Positions 6,185 to 14,115 of a DNA stretch of 30,555 bases are shown here, one piece after another. The number at the start of each line of letters is the position of its first letter. The first letter of the stretch is position 1. The notes under the pieces are model-generated. The model worked only from the letters and a program-made list of their open reading frames with translations. It was not told the origin of the DNA and searched no databases. This DNA is from Moorena producens 3L (GTDB lineage: Bacteria; Cyanobacteriota; Cyanobacteriia; Cyanobacteriales; Coleofasciculaceae): contig NZ_GL890820.1 in assembly GCF_000211815.1 (NCBI RefSeq), positions 48,228 through 78,782 on the forward strand. The letters run 5' to 3'. A program made the translations under genes and the position numbers.

Positions 6185-6466
6185 ATGAGTCGAGAATTTA
6201 ATGTAATTATCGAGCGCGATGCTGATGGCTACTTTGTAGCTTCTGTTCCCAGTCTTAAAGGGTGTCATACCCAAGCAAAATCTTTAGATGAATTGATGGA
6301 GCGTATTCGAGAAGCAATAGGCCGTAGGCCACGCTACGCGAACACCCTTTGTTTTAAATTTGAAGAAAATGTAGAAGATTCCCTTCACTTCGTTATATCG
6401 TTATCCTCTTGCCTCTTGCCTTTTTCGTCAATAAGTGTGTTTAGAACCCAGATACAAAAGCGCTGA
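6185..6466 (+). pseudogene. HicB-like gene with an eight-codon repeat insert and replaced C-terminus
   Basis: Residues 1-45 are a standard HicB-like antitoxin N-terminus (FNVIIERDADGYFVASVPSL, then GCHTQAKSLDELMERIREAI). Codons 46-53 (GRRPRYAN) are exactly the 24-nt palindromic repeat at 6320-6343. The family sequence then resumes (LCFKFEENVEDSLHFV), so the insertion kept the frame. The end of the protein is replaced by CTCTTGC-type repeat sequence and runs on to a stop in a heptamer array. No HicA is adjacent. It may produce a stable protein, but both changes argue for decay. Confidence 0.7.
6320..6343 (+). repeat. 24-nt palindromic insert within the HicB-like frame
   Basis: Stem-loop GGCC GTA GGCC followed by ACGC and TACGCGAAC, placed exactly on a codon boundary (135 nt from the ATG). 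It encodes GRRPRYAN. Confidence 0.85.
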
Positions 6467-6486
6467 TAGCTGATAGCTGATAGCTG
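6463..6486 (+). repeat. Short CTGATAG heptamer array
   Basis: About three tandem CTGATAG units between the HicB-like remnant and the convergent Uma2-type gene. These are the reverse complement of the AGCTATC units seen elsewhere. Confidence 0.7.
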
Positions 6487-6498
6487 AAGGCTTACTCC

Positions 6499-7104
6499 TC
6501 AATCCCAGATCTGATCCATCTGGAGCACAAACCCAGGTAAAACTGGCTCACCACTCACCGTCGCTGGATTATCCAGCTGTTCAACTTCCGCCCCAAGACG
6601 ATATACATAAACTTGGCGCTGATCTGGGTCAATCAGCCAACCGAGCAAAGTCCCATTTGACCTATACTCTGCCATTTTGTCTTGCAAGTTTTGCAGGCGA
6701 TCACTCCCAGAACGTAGCTCAATCACAAAATCAGGGCATAGGGGTACAAACTTCTTTCGTTGTTCTTTAGTTAGGGATTCCCACCTCTCAAGCTTGACCC
6801 AAGCAACATCAGGAGAACGATTTGCTCCATTGGGAAGTATAAAGCCAGTAGAAGAATCAAAACCTTTCCCTGTACCATCTTGGCATACCCAAATGCCAAA
6901 CTGAACAATCAAATCAAAATTGCGACTGCCAGTTTCCCCTCCTGTAGGAGTCATAATAATCAGCCTTCCATCTTGCTCCCGTTCGATTCGTAACTCCCGA
7001 TTGAGCTGACAAAAAGCAAAGAATTCCTCATCACTCATATCAAAAGCCGGACGAGTCTTGAGCTCTAAGGGCGTTGCTAGTTGTGGTGTGATCGATCCAG
7101 TCAT
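6499..7104 (-). CDS. Uma2-family (DUF820) putative endonuclease
   Basis: A 201-residue protein with the PD-(D/E)XK-like Uma2 features greatly expanded in cyanobacteria: MSDEEFFAFCQLNRELRIER, a basic HTH-free core, SPDVAWVKLERW with the catalytic Asp, and CPDFVIELRSGSDRLQNLQDKM with the Glu and downstream Gln/Lys, then LLGWLIDP. Members are often transposon-associated or orphan, and their biological role is uncertain. Length is typical and the frame intact. The ATG at 7104 is preceded by repeat-poor sequence with no strong ribosome site. Confidence 0.88.
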   Translation of the reverse strand: MTGSITPQLATPLELKTRPAFDMSDEEFFAFCQLNRELRIEREQDGRLIIMTPTGGETGSRNFDLIVQFGIWVCQDGTGKGFDSSTGFILPNGANRSPDVAWVKLERWESLTKEQRKKFVPLCPDFVIELRSGSDRLQNLQDKMAEYRSNGTLLGWLIDPDQRQVYVYRLGAEVEQLDNPATVSGEPVLPGFVLQMDQIWD

Positions 7105-7257
7105 AATTATCAGGCGCGATTTGCCTTCCGCAACCCTACCGCAAGCACACAGTGATTCTATTTTAGAGCTTATTGCTTTACCTCGGCATTAGCCCATTGT
7201 CGATGCCAATAATTGATTGTAAGTATTAACCTATCAGCGTGTTGCGTATCAGCTAAT

Positions 7258-7281
7258 GCGCTACGCGCACGCTACGCGAAA
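7258..7281 (+). repeat. 24-nt palindromic insert, intergenic copy
   Basis: Stem-loop GCGC TAC GCGC, then ACGC and TACGCGAAA (last base diverged). The 7105-7505 interval has no gene; besides this copy it holds GCTGAAGG/CTGACGG heptamer-like units at about 7349-7390. Confidence 0.75.
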
Positions 7282-7505
7282 AGCTTTTGAATAGAACAGG
7301 TAAGCATTGGAATAATGCTGAGTTACGTCAGCACCTCAAGTAGTGTGAGCTAAAAGCTGAAGGCTGAAGGCTGACGGCTGACGGCTGAATGCTTACCAAG
7401 AGTTTAGATCAATTCGCGATCAGCTCCATAGCTGCCCATGTCATCCAACCTCGACCCAAAGAATAGAAACGTTAAACTAGAAACGCTGCTTTCCCATCTG
7501 CCACT

Positions 7506-9575
7506 ATGCCATCTACCAGTCAACCCCTGAACTATCCCAAAAGCCGCAAAGCCGACCAAGTCGATGATTACCACGGTACTCTAGTTGCTGACCCTTACCG
7601 CTGGCTAGAAGACCCAGATTCAGAGGAAACAAAGGCTTGGGTAGAAGCACAGAATCAAGTCACCTTTGGTTATCTCAGCGAAATACCAACACGGGAAACA
7701 CTTAAGCAGCGCATCACCAAGCTATGGAATTACGAGAAATATAGCACTCCCTTTAAAAAAGGCGATCGCTACTTTTATTTCAAAAACGATGGTCTCCAGA
7801 ACCAAAGTGTTCTCTACACCTTGACCTCCCTCGATGCTGAACCAACCCTATTACTTGACCCCAACAGCCTTTCAGAAGATGGTACCGTTGCCCTATCAGG
7901 TTTAGCCTTTAGTAAAGATGGCAAGCTGCTGGCCTATGGTCTGTCTAGGTCTGGTTCTGACTGGCAAGAGTGGCAAGTGCGGGAGGTGGAAACCGGTCTT
8001 GACCTCTCGGATCAGATTAAGTGGGTGAAGTTTTCTGGGGCATCTTGGACTGACGACAATCAAGGTTTCTTCTATAGCCGCTTCGATGAACCCAATGAAG
8101 CCACTAAGTTAGAAGACCTCAATTATTATCAAAAGCTCTATTACCATAAGCTGGGAACACCCCAGTCAGAGGATAGTCTGATTTATGAGCGCCCTGACCA
8201 GAAAGAATGGGGTTTCAGTGGTCAAGTCACTGAAGATGGTAATTATCTGATCATTACAGTCTTCCTCGGTACTGACCCAAAGAATCTGGTGTTTTATAAA
8301 AATTTGCAAGACCCAGATTCCCCGGTTGTGGAACTCATTAACGAATTTGATGCCAGCTATAGCTTCATCGGCAATGATCAATCAGTATTTTGGTTCCGCA
8401 CAGACTTAGATGCCCCTCGTAGTCGAGTGATTGCCATTGATACTAATCATCCTGCTCAGGCACAGTGGCAAGAAGTAATTCCCCAAGCCGATGAAACCCT
8501 AGAAGGTGTTGGCTTACTCAACAACCAATTTGTGGCCGATTACCTCAAAGATGCTCACTCATCCATCAAAATTTTTGACCTGGATGGTTCCTTTGTACGG
8601 GAAGTCGAATTACCAGGTATTGGTTCCGTTGGTGGTTTCAATGGGTTACGTTATGATACTGAAACCTTCTACAGCTATACCAGCTTCACCACCCCTGCAA
8701 CCATCTATCGCTACGACATGGTAAGTGGGGAAAGTACCATTTTTCGGCAGCCCCAGGTAGACTTTAATCCCGATGACTACGAGACCAAACAAGTTTTCTA
8801 CCCTAGCAAAGATGGCACCCAAGTGCCTATGTTTATCACCCACAAGAAGGGATTGCCCTTAGATAGCAATAACCCCACTTACCTCTATGGCTACGGCGGC
8901 TTTAATATCTCGATAACCCCCAATTTCTCCATTAGCAATCTGGTATGGATGGAAATGGGAGGTGTTTATGCTGTTGCCAATCTCCGTGGTGGTGGTGAAT
9001 ATGGGGAAGATTGGCACCAATCTGGCACAAAACTCAACAAGCAAAATGTATTTGATGATTTCATAGGGGCGGCGGAGTGGCTAATTGGTGCTCAGTACAC
9101 CTCACCACAAAAACTTGCGATCGCAGGCGGTAGCAATGGGGGATTATTGGTCGGTGCTTGCATGACTCAGCGTCCAGACTTATTCGGTGCAGCCCTACCA
9201 GCAGTGGGAGTACTGGATATGTTGCGCTTCCATAAGTTTACTATTGGTTGGGCCTGGTGTTCCGACTACGGTTCCCCAGATAACCCAGAAGAATTTAAAG
9301 CCCTTTACGCCTATTCCCCATTACACAATCTCAAACCAGGAACCGCTTATCCCCCTACCCTGATTACCACCGCTGACCATGATGACCGGGTTGTCCCTGC
9401 CCATAGTTTCAAATTTGCCGCAGCCTTGCAGGAGGCCCATGAAGGGGAACAACCAGTGTTAATTCGGATTGAGACCAAAGCAGGGCATGGTGCAGGCAAG
9501 CCCACCAGTAAGATAATTGAGGAGATTGCTGATAAGTGGGCGTTCTTAGTCAGAAGGCTAGAGGTAGAGGTTTAA
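7506..9575 (+). CDS. Prolyl oligopeptidase (S9A family)
   Basis: A 689-residue cytosolic serine peptidase that cleaves short peptides after proline. The N-terminal segment YPKSRKADQVDDYHGTLVAD and DPYRWLEDPDSEETKAWV is the family hallmark, followed by a seven-bladed propeller region and the alpha/beta hydrolase domain. The catalytic Ser is 543 in GGSNGG, the Asp lies in DHDDRVVP (residues 624-631) and His is 661 in GHGAGKP, so the triad is complete. No signal peptide is present. It is monocistronic, with about 400 nt of repeat-bearing sequence upstream and 200 downstream. Length matches the family (about 690-710). In metabolite-rich cyanobacteria such enzymes may process peptides, but that is speculation here. 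Confidence 0.95.
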   Translation: MPSTSQPLNYPKSRKADQVDDYHGTLVADPYRWLEDPDSEETKAWVEAQNQVTFGYLSEIPTRETLKQRITKLWNYEKYSTPFKKGDRYFYFKNDGLQNQSVLYTLTSLDAEPTLLLDPNSLSEDGTVALSGLAFSKDGKLLAYGLSRSGSDWQEWQVREVETGLDLSDQIKWVKFSGASWTDDNQGFFYSRFDEPNEATKLEDLNYYQKLYYHKLGTPQSEDSLIYERPDQKEWGFSGQVTEDGNYLIITVFLGTDPKNLVFYKNLQDPDSPVVELINEFDASYSFIGNDQSVFWFRTDLDAPRSRVIAIDTNHPAQAQWQEVIPQADETLEGVGLLNNQFVADYLKDAHSSIKIFDLDGSFVREVELPGIGSVGGFNGLRYDTETFYSYTSFTTPATIYRYDMVSGESTIFRQPQVDFNPDDYETKQVFYPSKDGTQVPMFITHKKGLPLDSNNPTYLYGYGGFNISITPNFSISNLVWMEMGGVYAVANLRGGGEYGEDWHQSGTKLNKQNVFDDFIGAAEWLIGAQYTSPQKLAIAGGSNGGLLVGACMTQRPDLFGAALPAVGVLDMLRFHKFTIGWAWCSDYGSPDNPEEFKALYAYSPLHNLKPGTAYPPTLITTADHDDRVVPAHSFKFAAALQEAHEGEQPVLIRIETKAGHGAGKPTSKIIEEIADKWAFLVRRLEVEV

Positions 9576-9680
9576 AGAGTAAACAGACCATAACTTGCCT
9601 AGGATTTTCAGGCTAGGATTTAGGACACAGTTCACGATAAGATATAGCGATCAGTGTAGGAATTGTGATAATTTTTTTCC

Positions 9681-9750
9681 CCTGTTCCCTACTCCCTACT
9701 CCCTGTTCCCCTCCTGGGAGGGGTTAGGGGTGGGTTCCTGTTCCCTTTGC
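9681..9750 (+). repeat. CCCTGTT/CCCTACT heptamer array with GGGGTTAGGGG motif
   Basis: Tandem heptamers (TTCCCTG, CTCCCTA) flank a CTCCTGGGAGGGG palindrome in the 9576-9780 intergenic space. No gene seen. Confidence 0.7.
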
Positions 9751-9780
9751 TGCTCTTTTTGACAAGACTGCTGGTTACTC

Positions 9781-10905
9781 ATGGACTTATCTGCTATTTT
9801 AAACGTTGCCCTTGGCTTATTTTTTGTCTACCTGATCACCAGTCTGTTAGCCTCTGAAATCCAAGAATATCTCGCTAGCGTTTTACAATGGCGAGCTAAA
9901 CACTTACAGAGGGCTATCGAAAATTTAATTAATGGTGGGATTCAGTTACGAAATATAACCCTGAAAGATGTGGTCGATGAGTCAGATGGAGAATCAGTTA
10001 ACGTAACCGTTGATCAGATTAACAATTTAAAAAAGACCAAACGGCTTTTAAAGAAACTCTATCAAAATCCCTTGCTTAAATCAGTTAATCACGAAGCCAA
10101 AGACCTAGATAACAAAAATGAATTAAAGTCAAACTCTAACTCAACGGTTAGTGGACCTTCCTATATTCCATCAGATACCTTTGCCACCGCTTTAATCATG
10201 ATCATTGTTCAGCAGGCATCAACCTTCAAAAATAATGCCGAGATTACTCTGGACAATTTTAAAACAGCCCTTGAAGAAGATAAGATCAAAAATTTACTTC
10301 CTGAAGACTTAAAGATAACTCTTTTAACCCTGATTGATAAAGCGAAATTTGAATACTCTGACCGGAACAAAGACCTAAAAAAACTCCAGGAAGAACTGGC
10401 GACATGGTTTGACGAATCCATGGCACGAGCTGCCGGGGTATACAAGCGTCAGTCTAAAGCCATATCTTTTTTAATTGGATTAGTGATTTCCCTAGCCTTG
10501 AATATCGATACCATCAATATCAGCAATCAATTCTATAAAAACCACAGTGTAAGAGCTGCTGCCAATCAAGTCACTAATAGGATTGTTAATGAAACTAGTG
10601 CCTGTTTACAGCAAGAATCAAACAATAATGACTGTTATGATAGTATAACCTCAGCTGTAGATGACCTAGCCTTCCTTCCCATTGGCTGGGGAGAAACTAA
10701 TCTTGTAGAGCAGTTTGAAGAACCCAATCACCTTCCCAGAGAGCTGGGTTTGACTTGGGTTTACTTCAAATTCGTTGTAGGGATTATTTTGAGTGCGATC
10801 GCAATCTGTATGGGAGCCCCCTTTTGGTTTGAAGTACTAAATAAGTTAGTCAACGTTCGTAATACTGGAGACAAACCAAAATCTTCGCGCATAGACTCCC
10901 AGTAA
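9781..10905 (+). CDS. Membrane protein of unknown function
   Basis: A 374-residue protein. Residues about 5-25 (ILNVALGLFFVYLITSLLAS) form an N-terminal membrane segment, followed by a long hydrophilic, helix-rich region with many Lys and Asp. A second segment lies near 228-245 (ISFLIGLVISLALNI) and a third near 330-348 (FKFVVGIILSAIAICMGAPF), followed by WFEVLNKLVNVRNTG. The start ATG follows a repeat-rich leader and fits because the hydrophobic segment begins at once. The layout (TM, soluble domain, two TMs) recurs in uncharacterised bacterial proteins, but I cannot assign a family. The next non-mobile gene downstream (14116-14730, opposite strand) is also an N-terminally anchored unknown. 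Confidence 0.75.
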   Translation: MDLSAILNVALGLFFVYLITSLLASEIQEYLASVLQWRAKHLQRAIENLINGGIQLRNITLKDVVDESDGESVNVTVDQINNLKKTKRLLKKLYQNPLLKSVNHEAKDLDNKNELKSNSNSTVSGPSYIPSDTFATALIMIIVQQASTFKNNAEITLDNFKTALEEDKIKNLLPEDLKITLLTLIDKAKFEYSDRNKDLKKLQEELATWFDESMARAAGVYKRQSKAISFLIGLVISLALNIDTINISNQFYKNHSVRAAANQVTNRIVNETSACLQQESNNNDCYDSITSAVDDLAFLPIGWGETNLVEQFEEPNHLPRELGLTWVYFKFVVGIILSAIAICMGAPFWFEVLNKLVNVRNTGDKPKSSRIDSQ

Positions 10906-10911
10906 GCATTC

Positions 10912-10970
10912 AGCCGTCAGCCATCAGCCGTCAGTGGTCAGCCGTCAGCCGTCAGCCGTCAGCCCTTGGC
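10912..10970 (+). repeat. Heptamer array (CCGTCAG type)
   Basis: Tandem CCGTCAG units with variants (CCATCAG, TGGTCAG), directly after the stop of the membrane protein gene; not coding. Confidence 0.8.
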
Positions 10971-10986
10971 TTTTGGCCACGCTACT

Positions 10987-11010
10987 GTTCGCGTAGCCTG
11001 CCCGTAGCGC
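10987..11010 (-). repeat. 24-nt palindromic repeat, reverse orientation, diverged stem
   Basis: On the minus strand it reads GCGC TAC GGGC, then AGGC and TACGCGAAC. One stem base and one spacer base differ from the other copies. Confidence 0.6.
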
Positions 11011-11107
11011 ATTAGCTGATACGCGACACGCGCTATAGCTTACGACTGCCCACTGCTATTCCTGATTATGATAGCAATTTCCATCCTAATGAGGAACACA
11101 GGATTTT

Positions 11108-11168
11108 TTCCCTGTTCCCTGTTCCCTGTTCCCTGTTCCCTGTTCCCTGTTCCCTGTTCCCTGTTCCC
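11108..11168 (+). repeat. CCCTGTT heptamer array
   Basis: About eight near-perfect tandem CCCTGTT units. With the array at 10912 and the 24-nt copy, they fill the interval between the membrane protein gene and the transposon. Confidence 0.9.
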
Positions 11169-11220
11169 TAAAACCAGGTACTCTGTACCTCACCAAATTG
11201 AACAGGACGTGAGACGCATT

Positions 11221-11243
11221 CCCCCACCTCGTTCAGGTGGGGG
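11221..11243. other. Left-end hairpin of the tnpB element
   Basis: CCCCCACCT and AGGTGGGGG form a perfect 9-bp stem with a 5-nt loop, about 107 nt upstream of the tnpB start. Confidence 0.6.
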
Positions 11244-11638
11244 TTAGTCCACGCTAAGAACAATAGCCAAAAACCTAGAACATCAATCAATCTATTGTCG
11301 TCTACATTTTTGTAGGCTAAAATATTAACTAGCAATATTTTATTAGACCAGTGAAAACGCCGACCAAAGTTATCAGAACTGACAAGTGGAAACTCAATCC
11401 GTCCCTAGAACAAAAAATGTTGTTTACGGAGACGGTCAAAGTTTATCGTCAGGCTTGCAGGTACTTAGTCGGTATTATTTATACTCATTGGTCTGAGCTT
11501 GGTGTCTTGACTGCTGATCAGCTAACTCCTGCTGTCGAAAAGTTGATGCATAAAACAGCCAAGCGTCCAAATATAAAATATCCACAATTCAACAAGGCTT
11601 TTTATAAGTTCCCTAGTTACTACCGTCGAGCTGCGATT

Positions 11639-11662
11639 CGGCAAAGCCGACGCTTCGCGAAC
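11639..11662 (+). repeat. 24-nt palindromic insert, first copy in tnpB
   Basis: Stem-loop CGGC AAA GCCG followed by ACGC and TTCGCGAAC, on a codon boundary, encoding RQSRRFAN between AAI and AFAAGQVSS. TnpB relatives run through this position without such a block. Confidence 0.85.
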
Positions 11663-11763
11663 GCATTTGCAGCTGGACAGGTTAGTAGTTATGTGACTCG
11701 ATAAGCTGTTCGGCATTTAAATTGGTATAATAAAAATTAATAAATAACCCAATAATAGGAAAT

Positions 11764-12897
11764 ATGCCAGCAAAAAATTATCTGACAGCAAAAAACAATA
11801 CTTCAAAAAGCCTTAAAAATAGAAGAAAATGGAAATATTAGAGAACGTATTTTAATTTTGCTGTTGTTGAATAGTGGAAAAACACAGTTAGAAATTGCTG
11901 AAGTTTTGGGTTGTTCAAAGAACACAGTCTGTTATTGGTGTGTCCACGGAGATCCAGATGACTTAGAGAGTCTTAAAGATAAAAGAATGAAAGGCAATCA
12001 CCAAAAAGCAACAAAACAATATATAGAAGTATTATTAGAATTAGTCGAAAAAGAACCCGAAGAATTAGGATATGAATTTGGTCGATGGACAGCTCAAAAA
12101 TTAGCCGTTAATTTAGAAGATACAACAGGCATCAAGTTAAGTGGGTCTCAAGTTCGTAGGATACTAGTCAAGAAAAAATATGTTTACCTTTGGTCAAAGT
12201 ATAGCTTAGATTCTAAAAAAGACCCTAAAAAAAGGGAAGCATTTAAAAAGAAACTAGATGAGTATTTAAAAATAGAAAAAGAAAGCCCAGAGCGTCTTCA
12301 GGTATGGTTTTGGGATGAAAGCGGATTTAGTTTGAGAGTCATCAGAAGAAAAAACTGGTGTAAAAGAGGAAAGCGAAAAAAAGTTAGAGGAGACCGTTCG
12401 CGCAGCGTCGGGCTTTGCCCGAAAGGCAAGGGAGAGTTAATGTGATGGGAGCTTTGCGATATTCAGATAAAAAAAGATTTGTAGATTTCCTCAAAAAAAG
12501 CAATAGTCAAACTTTTTATGAAGTTTTAAAAACCTTTTATAAAGAGCTAGAAAATGAATGGATGGAAGCGGGTAATCAACTAGAAGACTTTGCTAATAAA
12601 GGACCGAAAATCGTCATTATTTTAGACAATGCTAGTTTTCACAAAAAAGCCGAATATATTCATAAAATAGAAGAAGATATGCCGAATATTTATTTAGAAT
12701 ATCTTCCCGAGTATAGTCCTGATTATAACTTAATTGAATTGGTTTGGCATTCAGCAAAAGAATATATTGCCAATCGAGTTTTCAAATCAATTGAAGAATT
12801 AGAATGTTTGTTAAATCATCTTTTAAATGAAGGAGGGTTAATTATAAAATGGGTACGAAAAATAAAAAACAAAGGCAATGCTGTTATCACAGTTTAA
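11764..12897 (+). pseudogene. IS630-family transposase, two frameshifts
   Basis: The ATG at 11764 (MPAKNYLTAK) follows AGGA, but its frame closes at once. The transposase frame is reached after the six-A run at 11790-11795, as if one A were extra, and then reads TILQKALKIEENGNIRERIL. HTH region: TQLEIAEVLGCSKNTVCYW. The DDE residues are D in FWDESGF, D in IILDNASFHKK and E in YNLIELVW. A second break at 12396-12421 is caused by a 26-nt palindromic repeat; removing it gives KVRGD-QRQGRVNVMGALRYS in one frame. The A-run could be a programmed slippage site, as some IS families use one, but the second break is plain inactivation. Confidence 0.9.
12396..12421 (-). repeat. 26-nt variant of the palindromic repeat that breaks the transposase
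   Basis: On the minus strand: stem-loop CGGGC AAA GCCCG, then ACGC and TGCGCGAAC. The stem is one base pair longer than in the 24-nt copies, so the insert is 26 nt and shifts the frame by two. Its deletion restores the conserved transposase sequence. Confidence 0.88.
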
Positions 12898-13516
12898 ATG
12901 CGCAACAGCTTACCGTGAATGGCAGTCTGGTAGTCGAAAAAGGAAAGATAGCAAACCACCAAGATTAAATGCTGATACTGGCTGCTATCCAGTTTTGTAC
13001 AAAGGTCAATGTTACAAGTTACATGGTTTTGAGAAAATCGAAATCAAAGTTTTTGATGGGAAGAATTGGATCTGGACTAAAGTTCAGATTACCGGCTTAA
13101 GAGAACGCCATCAGGTAGCTACTAACAAAATGATGTCCCCGTCGTTGATTTTCAATGATAGGTACTGCCATCTGTCTGTTCCGTTTACTTGTAATCCAGA
13201 AAAGCGTAAACCAGAAGCTAATGTTACTGCGGTAGATTTAGGTATTAATACTACCGCAACAATAGCAGTCGTAACCCAAACCGGCACTGTAATCCATCGC
13301 GATTTTATTCATCCAGGGGGAGACATAGACCGCAGGGATAAGCGACTAAAATCTGTATCCGTACGGGCATCCAAAACCATGGGCAAGGGCGGCAAACTTC
13401 ATAAGGGTTTCTGTTCTAAGACTTATCAAAAATGCCAAAGAATCAACAACCGAATTGGCCATATCGTTTCTAAACGAATTGTTGAGATTGCTGAGAAGTT
13501 TAATTCTGAAGCGATT

Positions 13517-13540
13517 CGGCAAAGCCGACGCTTCGCGAAC
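13517..13540 (+). repeat. 24-nt palindromic insert, second copy in tnpB
   Basis: Identical over 31 nt (GCGATT plus the 24-nt unit plus G) to the copy at 11639-11662, again in frame, adding RQSRRFAN immediately before the VFENLKG RuvC-II motif. GCGA flanks both sides in both copies. Confidence 0.88.
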
Positions 13541-13564
13541 GTCTTTGAGAATCTCAAAGGATGG

Positions 13565-13662
13565 TTTGAAGTTACCGTAAGAATAGTGGAGCCTTTACAG
13601 TTGGCAGGTTATGCATAAAAGGGTTAAGGATTATTAATTAAGGCTCCACTATTCTAAGGTTT
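13565..13662. mobile_element. 98-bp palindromic (MITE-like) insertion in tnpB
   Basis: AGAATAGTGGAGCC (13580-13593) and GGCTCCACTATTCT (13642-13655) form a perfect 14-bp inverted repeat around an AT-rich centre. The flanking tnpB frames differ by two, and the 98-nt length between the joined codons (TGG and CGT) accounts for it. It introduces the stop at 13616-13618. Exact ends and target duplication are uncertain by several bases. Confidence 0.75.
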
Positions 13663-14065
13663 CGTCTCCGGAAACCAAAGGGTGGACGAAAGCGGTCTAA
13701 TCTAAGCCAAAGATTCCACGGTTGGCTCAAAGCAAAGATTCGTGATTTTACGGAAATGAAATGGGCTGAATTGGGAGGTAAAGTTATAGAGGTCGTGGCG
13801 GCTTACACTTCAAAACTGGCCTATGATGGTTCTGGTACGGTTAGACGTAATTCAAAAAATTATGCCCTAGCAACCTTCCCTTCAGCTAAGCGATTCAATG
13901 CCGACCTTAATGGCGCTTACAACATTGGTGCTAGAGGTGTACTTAAACTCGTTCGTAGAAATAGCAACGAGGGTAGTTCCAGCAAAAGATCTGGACGACC
14001 GCCTAGAAGCTGGGCTTGCCTCTGTGATTTGTGGGTTAAGGCTAACTCCAAATTAGCATAGGACA

Positions 14066-14093
14066 CCACCACCTCGGCGCTTAACGGTGGTGG
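14066..14093. other. Right-end hairpin of the tnpB element
   Basis: CCACCACC and GGTGGTGG form an 8-bp stem five bases after the tnpB stop, followed by AAGCTTCAT. A similar hairpin followed by GCTTCAT on the minus strand lies at about 19254-19290. Confidence 0.6.
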
Positions 14094-14115
14094 AAGCTTC
14101 ATAAACGCTATACTC

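Larger units (their letters stand above)
11704..12910 (+). mobile_element. IS630-family insertion sequence, 1207 bp
   Basis: Terminal inverted repeats AGCTGTTCGGCATTTAAA (left) and, read inward, AGCTGTTGCGCATTTAAA (right) match at 16 of 18 positions. TA is duplicated at both ends (11702-11703 and 12911-12912), the IS630/Tc1-mariner signature. Excision of element plus one TA restores the tnpB frame exactly. A TATAAT box at 11726-11731 could drive the transposase. Confidence 0.95.
11351..14061 (+). pseudogene. tnpB: tnpB, RNA-guided nuclease/transposon accessory gene, split in three
   Basis: Segment 11351-11701 encodes the N-terminal WED-like region, 12911-13564 the middle and 13663-14061 the C-terminus. 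Removing the IS630 element with one TA copy gives SYVTR joined to YREWQSGS in frame. Removing 98 nt (13565-13662) joins ENLKGW to RLRKPKGGRKR in frame. The RuvC acids are present as D in AVDLGINTTA, E in VFENLKG and D in NADLNGAYN. No CxxC zinc-finger pairs lie between the last two, which is a known variant. The gene also carries two identical eight-codon inserts (RQSRRFAN). The start is GTG 11351. As it stands no full-length TnpB can be made. Confidence 0.9.
11221..14093 (+). mobile_element. IS200/IS605-type (tnpB-only) element, interrupted
   Basis: The putative ends are marked by strong hairpins: left CCCCCACCT/AGGTGGGGG (11221-11243) and right CCACCACC/GGTGGTGG (14066-14093). Between them lies a tnpB gene broken by an IS630-family element and a 98-bp palindromic insertion. 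There is no tnpA, so the element is of the tnpB-only, IS1341-like class, which depends on TnpA in trans. Subterminal hairpins are how this superfamily recognises its ends; exact cleavage positions cannot be fixed from one copy. In TnpB systems the guide RNA spans the 3' end of tnpB and the right end, so a reRNA scaffold would lie around 13950-14100. Confidence 0.8.
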
